Below are positions 16,145-26,175 of a DNA stretch of 57,238 nucleotides, in pieces. The notes below the pieces were generated by a model. It had not been told where the DNA came from, did not search any database, and was given only the letters and a program-made list of their open reading frames with translations. Numbering within the stretch: the first letter of the stretch is position 1; every line of letters starts with the position of its first letter. The translations under genes were made by a program, and so were the position numbers. The stretch is taken from assembly GCA_018970485.1 (NCBI GenBank), contig JAGWWH010000007.1, forward strand, positions 1 through 57,238. The letters are read 5' to 3'. The stretch is from Pseudomonadota bacterium. GTDB taxonomy: Bacteria; Pseudomonadota; Alphaproteobacteria; Rickettsiales; UBA1997.

Positions 16145-17381
16145 GATTCTTTTTGTAATCCGCATCGATTGATGCTGGAAGTGGTAAGCATTTTTCAAAT
16201 TTTGGTAATTGTGGTAAAATCACCAAAAAGTATGCGTAATAGTAAAGAGTTGAGAGGCGTGAAGCCCAAACATACCAGCCATCTGCCGGAGATTTTCCGA
16301 GGAAGCCAAGGAAAAGAAAGTTCGCTATGAAGACCCAAAAGAACTTTTTGAAAAGTGGGCGATAGGCGCCAGACTTGACGGGAGAGCGATCGAGATAAGG
16401 TAAGGCGAAAAGTAAAGCGATCGCACCAAACATCATTAATACACCGCCGAGCTTATCTGGGACTGCGCGAAGGATTGCGTAGAATGGCAAGAAATACCAC
16501 TCAGGAACGATGTGAGCTGGCGTCACCATTGGATTGGCTGGGATGTAGTTGTCGGGATGTCCTAACGAATTTGGATAGAAAAATAGGAAATATCCAAAAA
16601 CCAAAAAGAAGGCAACAAAGCCAACCATGTCTTTGATGGTGAAGTAAGGATGGAATGAGATCGCGTCATTTTTGCTTTTGATTTCAACGCCGGTTGGGTT
16701 GTTGGAGCCAGAAGTATGTAGGGCGACAAGATGAAGAAGGACGATGCCGATGATTAAAAAAGGCAACAAAAAGTGAATAACAAAAAAGCGATTGAGAGTA
16801 GGATTATCAACAGAGAAGCCGCCCCAAAGCCAAATAACAATTTTTGGTCCAAGTACTGGAATCGCCGAAAAAAGATTGGTGATGACGGTTGCGCCCCAGA
16901 AGCTCATTTGTCCCCAAGGAAGAACATATCCCATGAAAGCTGTAGCCATTGCTGCCAAGAAGATCATTACGCCAAGCCACCAGAGAATCTCGCGCGGTGA
17001 GCGATAAGATCCGTAATAGAGTCCTCGAGAGATGTGCGCATAAAGTGCGACGAAAAACATCGAGGCTCCGACAGCGTGAATGTAGCGAATTAGCCAGCCA
17101 TAATTGACATCGCGCATAATGTGCTCAACTGAATCAAAGGCCATTTTTGTATTTGGCACGTAATGCATTGCCAAAAATAATCCGCTCAAGATTTGTACAA
17201 CAAGCGCGATACCTGCGATAGAGCCGAAGTTCCACCAATAGCTTAAATTTTTTGGATAAGGGTGTTTAAAAAGAGTGTTTTCGATTGTGCCAATGATCGG
17301 TAAGCGATCGTTTATCCATTTTGCAGTTTTTGATTTTTCGGTGATCGATTTTTCAAGATCATTCTGGATGTGATTGCTCAT
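16131..17381 (-). CDS. petB: Cytochrome b of the bc1 complex
   Basis: 416 residues, eight or more membrane spans. Heme-ligating histidines lie in helices B and D ([37 protein letters not shown]). The quinol-site [13 protein letters not shown] motif (PEWY) is intact. It forms the quinone-oxidising core of complex III in the inner membrane. It starts 2 bases after the petA stop in the order petA-petB, as in most alphaproteobacteria. Confidence 0.96.
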   Translation of the reverse strand: MSNHIQNDLEKSITEKSKTAKWINDRLPIIGTIENTLFKHPYPKNLSYWWNFGSIAGIALVVQILSGLFLAMHYVPNTKMAFDSVEHIMRDVNYGWLIRYIHAVGASMFFVALYAHISRGLYYGSYRSPREILWWLGVMIFLAAMATAFMGYVLPWGQMSFWGATVITNLFSAIPVLGPKIVIWLWGGFSVDNPTLNRFFVIHFLLPFLIIGIVLLHLVALHTSGSNNPTGVEIKSKNDAISFHPYFTIKDMVGFVAFFLVFGYFLFFYPNSLGHPDNYIPANPMVTPAHIVPEWYFLPFYAILRAVPDKLGGVLMMFGAIALLFALPYLDRSPVKSGAYRPLFKKFFWVFIANFLFLGFLGKSPADGWYVWASRLSTLYYYAYFLVILPQLPKFEKCLPLPASIDADYKKNHGQH

Positions 17382-17383
17382 TT

Positions 17384-17905
17384 TTAGCCAATTTTAATTT
17401 TCGTATCTGACAAGAATTCGTAAGGAGGAATTTCTAGATTCTTTGGTGCTGGGCCTTTTCTAATACGAGCTGAAGTATCATATTGCGAACCGTGGCAAGG
17501 GCAAAACCAGCCTTTATATTCTCCTTGTCCACCGATTGGAACGCAGCCCAAATGTGTGCAGATTTGAATTGTTACCAACCACTCTTCTTTGCCTGATTTT
17601 ACACGTACAGAATCTTCTTGTGGATCGCGTAATTCAGAGAGTTGGACTTCTTTTGCGGCGGCAATTTCTTCAGCGCTGCGTCTTTTAACTGAAACGGGCT
17701 TGCCGCGCCACATTACTTTTTTTTCTTCACCAACTTTGATGTTGGAAATATCAACTTCAACCGAGGCAAGTGCAGCAACGTCGCTCGATGGATTCATGCT
17801 ATCGATAAAAGGAAGAATTGCGCAAGCAGCGCCAACGCCTGCTGTGGCGTAAGCTGTAGTCGTGAGCAATTTACGACGACTCTCGTCTTTTACGGAATTG
17901 GACAT
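17384..17905 (-). CDS. petA: Rieske iron-sulfur subunit of the bc1 complex
   Basis: 173 residues. The N-terminus [20 protein letters not shown] is a twin-arginine signal anchor, so the folded protein is inserted by the Tat system; a tatA gene is at 20.9-21.1 kb. The 2Fe-2S ligands are Cys116 and His118 (CTHLGC) and Cys135 and His138 (CPCHGS), with Cys121 and Cys137 able to form the stabilising disulfide. First gene of the bc1 operon; its promoter should be between 17906 and 18002, shared with the divergent dut. Confidence 0.96.
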   Translation of the reverse strand: MSNSVKDESRRKLLTTTAYATAGVGAACAILPFIDSMNPSSDVAALASVEVDISNIKVGEEKKVMWRGKPVSVKRRSAEEIAAAKEVQLSELRDPQEDSVRVKSGKEEWLVTIQICTHLGCVPIGGQGEYKGWFCPCHGSQYDTSARIRKGPAPKNLEIPPYEFLSDTKIKIG

Positions 17906-18002
17906 TTAATTTTGGGGAAAATTTTTCTAAAAATGAGGTCGCACTTTTTATTTGCGCTAAGCAAACTATCAACCCAGAAAATCCTTAAGAAATAAGCTCC
18001 CA

Positions 18003-18449
18003 ATGACAATTTTAAAAATCAAAAGACTTGAAAATGGTAAGGACCTTTCCTTGCCAAAATATGAAACTTCGGGCAGTGCTGGGATGGATTTACCAGCGGC
18101 AATTTCTGAACCAGCTACACTAAGATCTGGAGAGATAAAATTGATTCCGACTGGATTTGCAATTGCCTTGGAAAAAGGTTTTGAAGCTCAGATTCGTCCT
18201 CGTTCGGGGCTTGCTCTTAAAAATGGAATTACGGTTTTGAACAGTCCTGGAACCATTGATTCAGACTATCGCGGCGAGATTTGTGTAATTTTAATTAATC
18301 ACTCAGGAACTGATTTTGTAATCACTCGCGGCATGCGTATCGCGCAGATGGTAATTGCAAAATATGAGCAGGCAGAAATTGCGGAGGTGGAAAATCTTGA
18401 TGAGACTTTTCGAGGCTCCAGTGGATTTGGCTCGACAGGAATTGGCTAA
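18003..18449 (+). CDS. dut: dUTP diphosphatase
   Basis: 148 residues, homotrimeric dUTPase. All five family motifs are visible: [44 protein letters not shown] and the C-terminal [10 protein letters not shown]. It hydrolyses dUTP to dUMP, keeping uracil out of DNA and supplying ThyX (21.1-22.0 kb) with substrate. It is divergent from petA. Confidence 0.96.
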   Translation: MTILKIKRLENGKDLSLPKYETSGSAGMDLPAAISEPATLRSGEIKLIPTGFAIALEKGFEAQIRPRSGLALKNGITVLNSPGTIDSDYRGEICVILINHSGTDFVITRGMRIAQMVIAKYEQAEIAEVENLDETFRGSSGFGSTGIG

Positions 18450-18518
18450 TTTAGTGAAATAAATTCTTACCTTCCGCGCTCTTCAGTAATGAAGGTAGAA
18501 GTAAGTTTTATCGCTAAA
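18450..18518. terminator. Imperfect inverted repeat between convergent dut and rho
   Basis: Long imperfect arms TTTAGTGAAATAAATTCTTA..CCTTC (from 18450) and GAAGGTAGAAGTAAG..CGCTAAA (to about 18517) around a 16-base loop. Placed between two converging genes, it probably ends both transcripts; T-runs are weak, so the call rests on position and pairing. Confidence 0.5.
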
Positions 18519-18528
18519 TGCGCTTTCC

Positions 18529-20076
18529 TTAGCTGTTCATCGATTTGAAAAATTCCTCATTTGTTTTGGTGTGTTCGAGCTTCTGCAGTAAGAACTCGAT
18601 TGCTTCGAGAGGGCTCATCGGGTTGACAATGCGACGAAGCATCCAAACTTTTGAAAGAGTATTTCGATCAACCAACAACTCTTCTTTCCTCGTTCCAGAC
18701 TTAGTGATATCAATAGCTGGGAAGATTCTTTTATCAGAAATTTTACGATCGAGAACGATTTCTGAGTTACCAGTTCCTTTGAATTCTTCGAAGATAACTT
18801 CATCCATTCTTGAGCCAGTATCAATCAAGGCTGTAGCAATAATTGTCAGTGATCCGCCTTCTTCAATATTTCTAGCCGCACCGAAAAATCTTTTTGGTTT
18901 TTGCAGAGCGTTTGAATCAACCCCACCAGTTAAAACTTTACCAGATGAAGGCACGACAGTATTGTATGCACGAGCAAGGCGAGTGATTGAATCAAGAAGA
19001 ATCACCACATCTTTCTTGGCTTCTACTAAGCGACGGGCTTTTTCGATTACCATTTCGGCAAGTTGCACGTGACGAATTGCTGGCTCGTCAAAAGTTGAGC
19101 TGACAACTTCTCCTTTAACGGTGCGAAGCATATCAGTTACTTCCTCTGGGCGTTCGTCAATCAAGAGAACGAGAAGGACAACTTCTGGATTATTGTCGGT
19201 AATCGCATGTGCGATGTTTTGCATTAATTGGGTTTTACCAGTGCGCGGAGGAGCAACAATCAAAGCTCTTTGACCTTTTCCAATCGGCGAAACCATCTCG
19301 ATGATTCGCGCAGAAAGATCGTTATTTTTTGAATTATCGGATTCGAGGACTAATTTTTTTTGTGGATAAAGCGGAGTTAGATCATCGAAAAGGACGCGAT
19401 TTCTGATTTTATCTGGAGTGCCAAAGTTAACATCAATCACGCGAAGCAAGGCAAAATATCTCTCCCCTTTCTTTGGAGCGCGAATTTGCCCTTTAATGGT
19501 GTCGCCGGTGCGTAGGCCAAAGCGCTTGATTTGGCTTGGTGAAACATAGATGTCATCAGAGCCAGCGAAATAATTGGTTTCTGGAGCGCGTAAAAATCCA
19601 AAACCATCCTCGATTAATTCTAGAACTCCCTCACCAATAATTACGTTTTCGGGACTTTGATCAGAGAAGTTTTTGAGAATATGATAAATGATGTCTTGGC
19701 GACCGTAATCACCAATATTTTCAAGGCCATACTCCTTGCCTATTTCCACTAATTTTTCGGCCGACTTTGTCTTTAATGATTTCAACTCAAGCACCTTTCC
19801 AACTCCTGAATTGCGTCCAGAGCGTGGATTGTCTTCATATTCATCATCAGAAGAGGATTGTTGGGAAGGAGAAGTTGATTGCTGCTGGTTTGAAGAGGAG
19901 AAGCTTTGAGGCGAGTTGCCACGACTAATTAGGTTTCCCGTATGAAGGCGCGGAGTGGCGAAATTGTTGATTACAGGAGCTTGATTAAAATTTTGTTCAG
20001 GAGCTTTTTCTGGAGCTTGTTGTTCTGTATTTTGGGCGGCAGGATGACGCAAAGTAAGAGTGCTGTTTGAAGACAT
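18529..20076 (-). CDS. rho: Transcription termination factor Rho
   Basis: 515 residues. The N-terminal 100 or so are rich in Q, N, S and P, a low-complexity extension of the kind seen in some bacterial Rho proteins. The Rho N-terminal helical domain (about 95-140) and the OSB RNA-binding domain ([16 protein letters not shown]...) follow, then the hexameric ATPase with Walker A APPRTGKT (about 275-282), Walker [14 protein letters not shown] and the secondary RNA-binding loop region. Core is intact. Confidence 0.95.
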   Translation of the reverse strand: MSSNSTLTLRHPAAQNTEQQAPEKAPEQNFNQAPVINNFATPRLHTGNLISRGNSPQSFSSSNQQQSTSPSQQSSSDDEYEDNPRSGRNSGVGKVLELKSLKTKSAEKLVEIGKEYGLENIGDYGRQDIIYHILKNFSDQSPENVIIGEGVLELIEDGFGFLRAPETNYFAGSDDIYVSPSQIKRFGLRTGDTIKGQIRAPKKGERYFALLRVIDVNFGTPDKIRNRVLFDDLTPLYPQKKLVLESDNSKNNDLSARIIEMVSPIGKGQRALIVAPPRTGKTQLMQNIAHAITDNNPEVVLLVLLIDERPEEVTDMLRTVKGEVVSSTFDEPAIRHVQLAEMVIEKARRLVEAKKDVVILLDSITRLARAYNTVVPSSGKVLTGGVDSNALQKPKRFFGAARNIEEGGSLTIIATALIDTGSRMDEVIFEEFKGTGNSEIVLDRKISDKRIFPAIDITKSGTRKEELLVDRNTLSKVWMLRRIVNPMSPLEAIEFLLQKLEHTKTNEEFFKSMNS

Positions 20077-20214
20077 TATTCGTATTAATGATTGATAAAC
20101 TTAAGTAAGAGAGGGGGTGATTTTAGATAAATTCCCCGGAAATTCTGCGGGGGAGCTGCGAAAAATATGATGTGGCGGGGAGTGACGCGCTTTGTAAAAA
20201 TGGTTTTTTTGCTG

Positions 20215-20817
20215 TCAATGTAAAAAACGCGCAAGGAATTCAACTCCTAAAGTAAAGGCAGTAATGGACAGAGCCATTCCGAATGTTCCAACCAAGATCC
20301 CTAATATTACAGCCAAACCATCTTTACTAAGTAGGCCAAAAGATATTATCAGTACGCCTAGTCCAGGAATGAAATTTGACAAAGGCATCGGCATCAAGAC
20401 AAACGAAGAAAATAATAAAACAAAAAATCCGATTATTCTTTCTGCGAGGTTCGAGGTCATGAATAATAGTCGAGGTCGCAAGATGCGTTCAACTTTACGA
20501 ATGTAGGGAGATGATCTGTTAACTAGAGCTGCTAGTACTGATCTTTTTACGGTAAGTTTAGAGAATTTTTTTGGCAGTTTAGGAGCTTTGTATCCCACCG
20601 ACATCTGCAAGGCAAAAACAACAAGAGGAATTGAAATTATACTCGGGAATGGCGGAGGGGTTGGAATGATTATGCCAAAAGCAAAAATCATCATTACTAA
20701 TCCGAATCCAACAGAATCCATTGCTTGGACCAGATCGCGAACGGGTATTCGATCAGCAGACGAGCTGTTGACCATATCTTCGATTACTTGCGTTGTGATT
20801 ACTTTGTATTGATCCAC
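20215..20817 (-). CDS. ExoD-family membrane protein
   Basis: 200 residues with four or five hydrophobic segments and the ExoD pattern: RIPVRDLVQAMDSVGFGLVMMIFAFGIIIPTPPPFPSI, then a cytosolic stretch (RSSPYIRKVERILRPRL) and MPMPLSNFIPGLGVLIISFGLLSKDGLAVILG. ExoD proteins are tied to exopolysaccharide synthesis and alkali tolerance in rhizobia, but the molecular role is unclear. It stands alone between rho and a repeat. No exopolysaccharide genes surround it. Confidence 0.8.
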   Translation of the reverse strand: MDQYKVITTQVIEDMVNSSSADRIPVRDLVQAMDSVGFGLVMMIFAFGIIIPTPPPFPSIISIPLVVFALQMSVGYKAPKLPKKFSKLTVKRSVLAALVNRSSPYIRKVERILRPRLLFMTSNLAERIIGFFVLLFSSFVLMPMPLSNFIPGLGVLIISFGLLSKDGLAVILGILVGTFGMALSITAFTLGVEFLARFLH

Positions 20818-20827
20818 TTTAGAGATT

Positions 20828-20905
20828 GGTGCTTAGTGCATCGCGCTTCGTGCTTCGCTTTGGGGAGTATTTAATCCTTGAAGCGTTAAGCACTAAGACG
20901 ATGCG
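20828..20905. repeat. Inverted repeat (family D) between ExoD-like gene and tatA
   Basis: GTGCTTAGTGCATCGCGCTT on the left and AAGCGTTAAGCACTAAG on the right are imperfect inverted copies. The same modules recur at 52213-52299 before fusA. It falls between tatA and the ExoD-like gene, both on the minus strand, and may act as a processing or termination hairpin. Confidence 0.7.
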
Positions 20906-20908
20906 GAA

Positions 20909-21076
20909 TTATTTTTTTTCGATTTCTTCAGATTTCTTCTCTTCTTCTTTCAGGCCTTTTTTCAGGCCTCTGATTCCTTTGCCGATATCTCCCATCACTT
21001 GTGGTAATTTTCCCGCACCAAAGAGTACAAAAACAATCACTAAAATTATCAGTAACTCGCCTGTTCCGATCGACAT
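20909..21076 (-). CDS. tatA: Sec-independent translocase subunit TatA
   Basis: 55 residues, too short to stand out by length but clear by sequence: MSIGTGELLIILVIVFVLFGAGKLPQ gives one membrane helix ending in the FGAGKLP hinge, then an amphipathic helix (IGKGIRGLKKGLKEEEKKS) and an acidic-basic tail. TatA multimers form the channel for folded twin-arginine proteins such as the Rieske subunit encoded at 17.4-17.9 kb. A strong AAGGAGA (21081-21087) overlaps the thyX stop, so it is co-transcribed with thyX. tatB and tatC are not in the window. Confidence 0.93.
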   Translation of the reverse strand: MSIGTGELLIILVIVFVLFGAGKLPQVMGDIGKGIRGLKKGLKEEEKKSEEIEKK

Positions 21077-21085
21077 AAATTCTCC

Positions 21086-22021
21086 TTAAAAAATTAATTT
21101 CATTAGCTCATCCCATTCTCTGGCGCTTAGACCACTTTCGGGTTGTTCAACTTTTTCTCCTTTTAGCATCTTTCTTATCGTTTCTAGAGCTGGTCCAGAA
21201 AGATTTTTTCCAGATTTATTATTTTTAATGAAGGCATCAAAGCAGTGAGGAACCCACTTCTTGACCATTTCGAGCATTACTTCCGCATAAACTCGAATTT
21301 CATATTGGGCGTGTGAGTCAGCGCGAAGGTTCAAGAAATGTAAAAGGTTGTGTAGATCAATTTTCCAATACCACTGCGTGTAACAACTTAAGGGAAGATT
21401 CATGCGTGCGAGCTCGCGAGCCAGACCTTCTTTGCTTGGATCAGTTATGTTGCCTTCGGCATCTTGGTTAATCATTTCCAAGTAATGTTCATAAGATTTC
21501 AGCGAATCTTCCTTCAAGATCTTCAGAACTTTTTTTGACTCTTCGGCGTTGAGAACTTTTGTCTCATCCCGTCCTTGGTGATTAACTTTGGACTGAGCGG
21601 AAAGATTTGCTGCGTTTGGAACATAAAATTCATCCTCAACAATCGAGTAACGCGCAGAATATTCGTTAACGGAAGCGGTGCGGTGCCTAATCCATTGGCG
21701 CGCAACAAAGATTGGTAATTTGATGTGAAATTTAATTTCGCACATCTCGAGCGGAGTTGTGTGGCGGTGAGCAATAAGATAATTAATCAGAGCCTTGTCA
21801 GCGCTAACTTTTTTTGTGCCTGCTCCGTAAGAAACCCGAGCAGCTTGTACGACCGATGAATCATTGCCCATGTAATCTACAACCCTTACAAAGCCGTGGT
21901 CTAAAACTTCAAAAGGTTGATATAAAATTTTCTCTAATTCATGAGCAACTGGTCTTAAAGTTTGATTTGATTGCTCGCGCAGCAAAGAAATTTCTTCGAG
22001 TTGTTCTTTTTTAATGACCAT
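21086..22021 (-). CDS. thyX: Flavin-dependent thymidylate synthase
   Basis: 311 residues. The ThyX signature [11 protein letters not shown] (Arg112-His113-Arg114 ... Ser117 ... Glu120) is intact. It makes dTMP from dUMP using methylene-tetrahydrofolate with FAD and NADPH, replacing ThyA. The length is slightly over the usual 220-300, owing to an N-terminal helical stretch (1-40) like that of rickettsial ThyX. It is upstream of tatA by 9 bases. Confidence 0.95.
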   Translation of the reverse strand: MVIKKEQLEEISLLREQSNQTLRPVAHELEKILYQPFEVLDHGFVRVVDYMGNDSSVVQAARVSYGAGTKKVSADKALINYLIAHRHTTPLEMCEIKFHIKLPIFVARQWIRHRTASVNEYSARYSIVEDEFYVPNAANLSAQSKVNHQGRDETKVLNAEESKKVLKILKEDSLKSYEHYLEMINQDAEGNITDPSKEGLARELARMNLPLSCYTQWYWKIDLHNLLHFLNLRADSHAQYEIRVYAEVMLEMVKKWVPHCFDAFIKNNKSGKNLSGPALETIRKMLKGEKVEQPESGLSAREWDELMKLIF

Positions 22022-22094
22022 TTTGGGGAGAAGTTCAAATTCGTTTTGCGGGCTTTTTAGAGCTCAAATTTCAAAGCTCAAACCTCTTTCTTAA

Positions 22095-23756
22095 GTGTCG
22101 ATTAAAGCAATAAAATCAAAGCTTGCCGATATTCCTAAAACTAGCGGCGTTTATCAGTTTTTTGATGCAAAAAATAACCTGCTTTATGTTGGCAAAGCGA
22201 AGAATTTGCAGAAGCGCGTAACGAGCTACACCAAAGAAAATCAGCTTTCGGCGCGAATTGCTCGAATGGTTTTCTTGGCTGAAAAAGTTGAGATAACTCA
22301 GACCAAAAGCGAGGTTGAGGCACTTTTACTCGAGCACAATTTGATTAAGAAATTTCAGCCGAAATTTAATATTTTGCTGCGTGATGACAAAACTTTTGCG
22401 CAGATTTTAATCACGAATCATAAATTTCCGCAGATTACCAAATATCGTGGAGCTAGGACTGACAAGGGTTCACACTTTGGTCCATTTGCTTCAACTCACG
22501 ATGTAAATCACGTGATCGATCTGCTACGAAAAAGTTTTTTGCTGCGTAATTGTTCTGACTCCGATTTTAAATCGCGCAAAAAACCTTGTTTAGAACATCA
22601 AATCAAAAGATGCGCCGCGCCTTGTGTTGGATTGGTCTCGCAAGAAGAATATGAATCTTCGGTGCAAAATGTTTCTGATGTGCTTAGTGGAAAATCTGTC
22701 GCCGTACAAAAAAAATTAGCGCAGAAAATGCAGCAATTAAGCGCGGCGCAAGAATACGAAAAAGCAGCACAAATTCGTGATCAAATAAAAGCATTAAATG
22801 CGATTCAGGCGAGACAAAATATTAACGTTGATGAGTTAAAAGATTTTGACGCAATCACGATTGTCGCGGCTGGAGAGCGTATTTGTATTTACATCGCATT
22901 CTTTCGCGGCGGACAAAATTTCGGCGCAAAACCTTATTTTTTTGAAGGTGAGGAAAAAATATTATCTAAATTTCTTGGGGAATTTCTCGGTCAATTTTAT
23001 TTAGAACAAACGCCGCCGAGCCTTATTCTGCTTAATCGCGAGCTTGAAGATAAAAAATCTCTCGAAGTTTTTTTATCAAATCTTTCTGGAAAAAAAGTTG
23101 AAATTCTGACGCCGAAAAAAGGCGCTAAACTCTCTCTAATCAAGGATCAAAGCCAGATCGCTACACAAAATCTTGAGCAGAAAATTTCGCGAAATTTAGG
23201 CGAAAAAGAACTGCTTCTCGAAGTAAAAAATATTTTCGATCTCCCAAAAATTCCGCAGCGAATTGAAGTTTACGACAACAGTCACATCTCCGGAACCAAT
23301 GCGGTTGGCGCCATGATTACCGCGGGCGTGGACGGTTTTATCAAAAGCGGTTATCGCAAATTTAATATTCGTTTTGAACAAGGCGGCCGTGATGATACGG
23401 CGATGATGCGAGAAGTTTTAACGCGCAGATTTTCTAAAACTCACGACGGGCTGCCAGATTTTATCATCATTGACGGAGGCAAGCCACAACTGACTGCGGC
23501 GCAAAAAGTTTTTGCTGAGTTAGAAATCAAAATCCCTTTTACCTGCATGGCCAAAGGTGAAAAAAGAAATGCCGGAGAGGAATATTTTCATCTGCTGGGC
23601 AAAGAGGAATTCCAGCTGCCAAAACACGCACCAGTTTTGCATTATTTGCAGCGCTTAAGAGACGAAGCCCATCGCTTTGCGATTACTGCACATCGCATCA
23701 AAAGAAAAGCTAGCTTAGGTCTAAACCAATATCGACCGCGCGCGCTGAGTGAGTAA
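22095..23756 (+). CDS. uvrC: Excinuclease ABC subunit C, lacking the HhH tail
   Basis: 553 residues versus about 600 or more in the family. The GIY-YIG nuclease (SGVYQFFDAKNNLLYVGKAKNLQKRV, about 15-95), the cysteine cluster CLEHQIKRCAAPC, the UvrB-binding UVR motif (AQEYEKAAQIRDQIKAL) and the RNase H-like nuclease (DNSHISGTNAVGAM, IDGGKPQL) are present. After DEAHRFAITAHRIKRKAS, where other UvrCs continue into the tandem helix-hairpin-helix domain, this protein ends with an unrelated LGLNQYRPRALSE. The tail overlaps the convergent nadC by 47 bases. The start is GTG at 22095. Confidence 0.92.
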   Translation: MSIKAIKSKLADIPKTSGVYQFFDAKNNLLYVGKAKNLQKRVTSYTKENQLSARIARMVFLAEKVEITQTKSEVEALLLEHNLIKKFQPKFNILLRDDKTFAQILITNHKFPQITKYRGARTDKGSHFGPFASTHDVNHVIDLLRKSFLLRNCSDSDFKSRKKPCLEHQIKRCAAPCVGLVSQEEYESSVQNVSDVLSGKSVAVQKKLAQKMQQLSAAQEYEKAAQIRDQIKALNAIQARQNINVDELKDFDAITIVAAGERICIYIAFFRGGQNFGAKPYFFEGEEKILSKFLGEFLGQFYLEQTPPSLILLNRELEDKKSLEVFLSNLSGKKVEILTPKKGAKLSLIKDQSQIATQNLEQKISRNLGEKELLLEVKNIFDLPKIPQRIEVYDNSHISGTNAVGAMITAGVDGFIKSGYRKFNIRFEQGGRDDTAMMREVLTRRFSKTHDGLPDFIIIDGGKPQLTAAQKVFAELEIKIPFTCMAKGEKRNAGEEYFHLLGKEEFQLPKHAPVLHYLQRLRDEAHRFAITAHRIKRKASLGLNQYRPRALSE

Positions 23757-24546
23757 GAGCGCCGACTGAAATAAAATCGATGTCGAGGTCAGAAAATTTT
23801 TTAATATTTTGTAAATTCACGCCGCCAGAAACTTCAATTTTGATTTTGTGAGCGCGAATTAACGCGGCGCATTTTTTGATTTCTGCTACTTTCATATTAT
23901 CGAGCATGATGATGTCAGGCCTTGATTTCACAGCTTCGGCGACTTGTTTGAAATTATCGCATTCGATCTCAATTTTTTTGGTACGAGATTTTTTTGCTGC
24001 TAGAATTGCTTGTGAAACCCCGCCAGCAGCGACGATGTGATTATCTTTAATCAAAATCATTTCGGCTAAATTGTGACGATGGTTTTTTCCTCCACCAACC
24101 TTGACCGCATATTTTTCTAAGTCGCGCAGGCCTGGTAAAGTTTTTCTAGTGTCGAGAATTTTAATTTTTTTATTAGCGAGTTTAGTGACGAATTCTCTAG
24201 TTGTCGTTGCGACGCCGCTTAAATGTTGAATAAAGTTTAGGATTACCCTTTCAGCGGCAAAAATTAATTTTGCGTCACCATGTCCTCGAGCTATTGATTC
24301 TTCTGACTTCAAAACATCTCCATCTTTTACAAGAATTCTAAAATCGAGCTTAGAATTTTTGAATTTTGCTGATTTTTTTAACTGAAAAAAAACCTCTTCA
24401 ATTATCTCTTTTCCACAAAAAATAATTTGTTCGCGAGTCTTGATTTCAAATGATATGAGGCAGTTTTTTGGAATGGTTAAGTCGGAAGTGATATCGTCAA
24501 AAACACAATCTTCGTGCAGAGCTTTAGCTACAATTTCTTCGAACAT
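23710..24546 (-). CDS. nadC: Nicotinate-nucleotide pyrophosphorylase (quinolinate PRTase)
   Basis: 278 residues. Converts quinolinate and PRPP to nicotinate mononucleotide in de novo NAD synthesis. Landmarks: LNFIQHLSGVATTTREFV, ILDTRKTLPGLRDLEKYAVKVGGGKNHRHNL (the PRPP/quinolinate site), and EVSGGVN ... DFISVGALTHSA. nadA and nadB are not in this window. It overlaps the upstream TPR-like gene by 19 bases and the convergent uvrC by 47. Confidence 0.95.
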   Translation of the reverse strand: MFEEIVAKALHEDCVFDDITSDLTIPKNCLISFEIKTREQIIFCGKEIIEEVFFQLKKSAKFKNSKLDFRILVKDGDVLKSEESIARGHGDAKLIFAAERVILNFIQHLSGVATTTREFVTKLANKKIKILDTRKTLPGLRDLEKYAVKVGGGKNHRHNLAEMILIKDNHIVAAGGVSQAILAAKKSRTKKIEIECDNFKQVAEAVKSRPDIIMLDNMKVAEIKKCAALIRAHKIKIEVSGGVNLQNIKKFSDLDIDFISVGALTHSARAVDIGLDLS

Positions 24547-25283
24547 TTTCTTGGATCAAATTTTCCTGACTTGAGCTTGCGCAGGCGCTCTGAAATAAAG
24601 TGGCGCATAAAATTCATTTCGTCGGCAGATATTTGTTTTGCGCCACTTTCGCTCTCGGCAATTAATTTTGAGATTACGTTGAAAGCCAAGCAGCCGTCGC
24701 CGATTTCTTCACCAATGAAGGCGGGCATTTGTTTGGTCCAGATCGGCGCATCTTTGGCATTATTTTGCGCTAATTTTTGTGCCAATTCTAAGGCTTTGTC
24801 AAAATCTCCGATACGCTTTGAGAGGTAGATTGCCTGAAATAACCACCACCAGTTGGCATCGATATTTTGAGAGGAGTGCTCATCGAGATATCTCACCATT
24901 AATTTGCTATCATTTGGGTTTTGAGTTTGAGAATAGTAATAAGCCGCCAGAGCTGGGATTATACGTGATTCGGAATTAAGCTTATCCAGCTCGGTCATCC
25001 ACTGATAAATTCTCGAATAATCGTAGTTTTTTAGCGCAATAAATCCGCCAAAAACATCGCCAGAATTTTGTAAACGAACAGAAAGAGCGCGGAATAAAAA
25101 TTCTTTATCGCCAAGTGAAGCGGCAGAAACTAAGTATTTATTGGGCGCCGGAGGAATTGCATTAAGCTCGAGACGAAAACCTTCGGTTTGCTTCCAAAAG
25201 AAGATCTGGCAGCCAAAAGTTAGGATGAAAAGCCAAAAGAAAATCTTGTGAGAATAGAGGTGAAAAAAAAGGCGGGCTGTCAT
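24528..25283 (-). CDS. Membrane-anchored helical (TPR-like) protein
   Basis: 251 residues: one N-terminal transmembrane helix (about 12-32, FFWLFILTFGCQIFFW) followed by a helical periplasmic domain. Repeated aromatic helix pairs such as YQWMTELDKLNSESRIIPALAAYYYSQTQ and ALELAQKLAQNNAKDAPIWTKQ look like tetratricopeptide-type repeats, but no exact TPR consensus is met. It is coupled to the upstream ABC-2-like permease (1-base overlap), so the two may act together in the envelope. Confidence 0.6.
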   Translation of the reverse strand: MTARLFFHLYSHKIFFWLFILTFGCQIFFWKQTEGFRLELNAIPPAPNKYLVSAASLGDKEFLFRALSVRLQNSGDVFGGFIALKNYDYSRIYQWMTELDKLNSESRIIPALAAYYYSQTQNPNDSKLMVRYLDEHSSQNIDANWWWLFQAIYLSKRIGDFDKALELAQKLAQNNAKDAPIWTKQMPAFIGEEIGDGCLAFNVISKLIAESESGAKQISADEMNFMRHFISERLRKLKSGKFDPRKCSKKL

Positions 25284-26044
25284 TAGAACTGCTTACGCTT
25301 GAAGTCGTGAAAGGACATAAAAATCATTAGTGGGATATAGATTAATGACTGGATTGCGATTATTTTTATGCTCTCGAAATCTTTAATTTCGTAGGATAGC
25401 CAAGAGCTTTGCGAAAACAAATCAAGGCGAGGAAAGACAGCGGAAATAATTTTTAATATGGAAGCTAAAATATTGCTTTTTACGTCAACAAGATCCTTGG
25501 GAAGTTCGATTGCCATTACAAACATCCCCATCAGTCGAGAAATCATGTAAAATGCAAAAGAAGCGAGTATTGCTGAGAATGAGTTTTTTAGGATCATCGA
25601 AGCCAACAATGAGAAACAAATTACAATTAAAAGTTCTGCCAACAGCGATCCAGACCAAATTATTAGTCCTAGTAAGTTTGCTTTAGTTAAAATGATTACA
25701 GCGGCTATTAGTGGTAGGAAAATCAAAAATGCGGAAAGAAAAAATCCGATCAAATATCCCAAGATAAATTGTTCGCGTGAAATTGATTTGGAGAGGATGA
25801 ACTCGACCTCTTTATTTTCAAAAGCTCTGCTAATACTTAAACATACAAATAAAATCATTCCAACCGCTAGAATTGCTCTAGAAGACCCGGCGATATAGGC
25901 GGCAGTGCTTTGTTTTTCTTCAATAAGCATTGTTGATCCAAGAAAGATCGAAATCGAGATAGAAACAATTAAAGTGATTAGTAGGCCAAGATACAAGCGG
26001 TCGCGCAGGCCATTTTTCAGTATGTATTTTAGTATCGATTTCAT
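25283..26044 (-). CDS. ABC-2-type membrane permease
   Basis: 253 residues with six predicted membrane spans and the ABC-2 permease pattern: an N-terminal RDRLYLGLLITLIVSISISIFLGS, an EVEFILSKSISREQFILGYLIGF coupling-helix region like those of ABC-2 exporters, and a polar final loop. ABC-2 permeases export drugs, lipids or glycans with a partner ATPase. No ATP-binding subunit is next to it, so its partner must be encoded elsewhere. It is upstream of and coupled to the TPR-like gene. Confidence 0.7.
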   Translation of the reverse strand: MKSILKYILKNGLRDRLYLGLLITLIVSISISIFLGSTMLIEEKQSTAAYIAGSSRAILAVGMILFVCLSISRAFENKEVEFILSKSISREQFILGYLIGFFLSAFLIFLPLIAAVIILTKANLLGLIIWSGSLLAELLIVICFSLLASMILKNSFSAILASFAFYMISRLMGMFVMAIELPKDLVDVKSNILASILKIISAVFPRLDLFSQSSWLSYEIKDFESIKIIAIQSLIYIPLMIFMSFHDFKRKQF

Positions 26045-26112
26045 GAATTTAGACGGATTAAAAATTATATTCTGAGATCTCTATTTTCAGTGAAGTGAGG
26101 TAGAATTTAAAC

Positions 26113-26150
26113 AACAAAAAACCGGACCACTTTCTTAAGTGGCCCGGTTT
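26113..26150 (-). terminator. Intrinsic terminator of the pilin-like gene
   Basis: Arms AAACCGGACCACTTT and AAGTGGCCCGGTTT (one mismatch, stem of about 14 bp) around a 4-base loop. Read on the minus strand the hairpin is followed by a run of six T. It lies 26 bases past the stop of the pilin-like gene. Confidence 0.9.
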
Positions 26151-26175
26151 GAGCTCGTTCGAGTTAACTAATTAA

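Noticed and set aside
18529-19072. Plus-strand reading frame antisense to rho
   Set aside because: Shadow of the strongly conserved rho.
22095-23756. A frameshift in uvrC hiding its missing HhH domain
   Set aside because: No helix-hairpin-helix-like sequence appears in other frames downstream; that DNA encodes the end of nadC.
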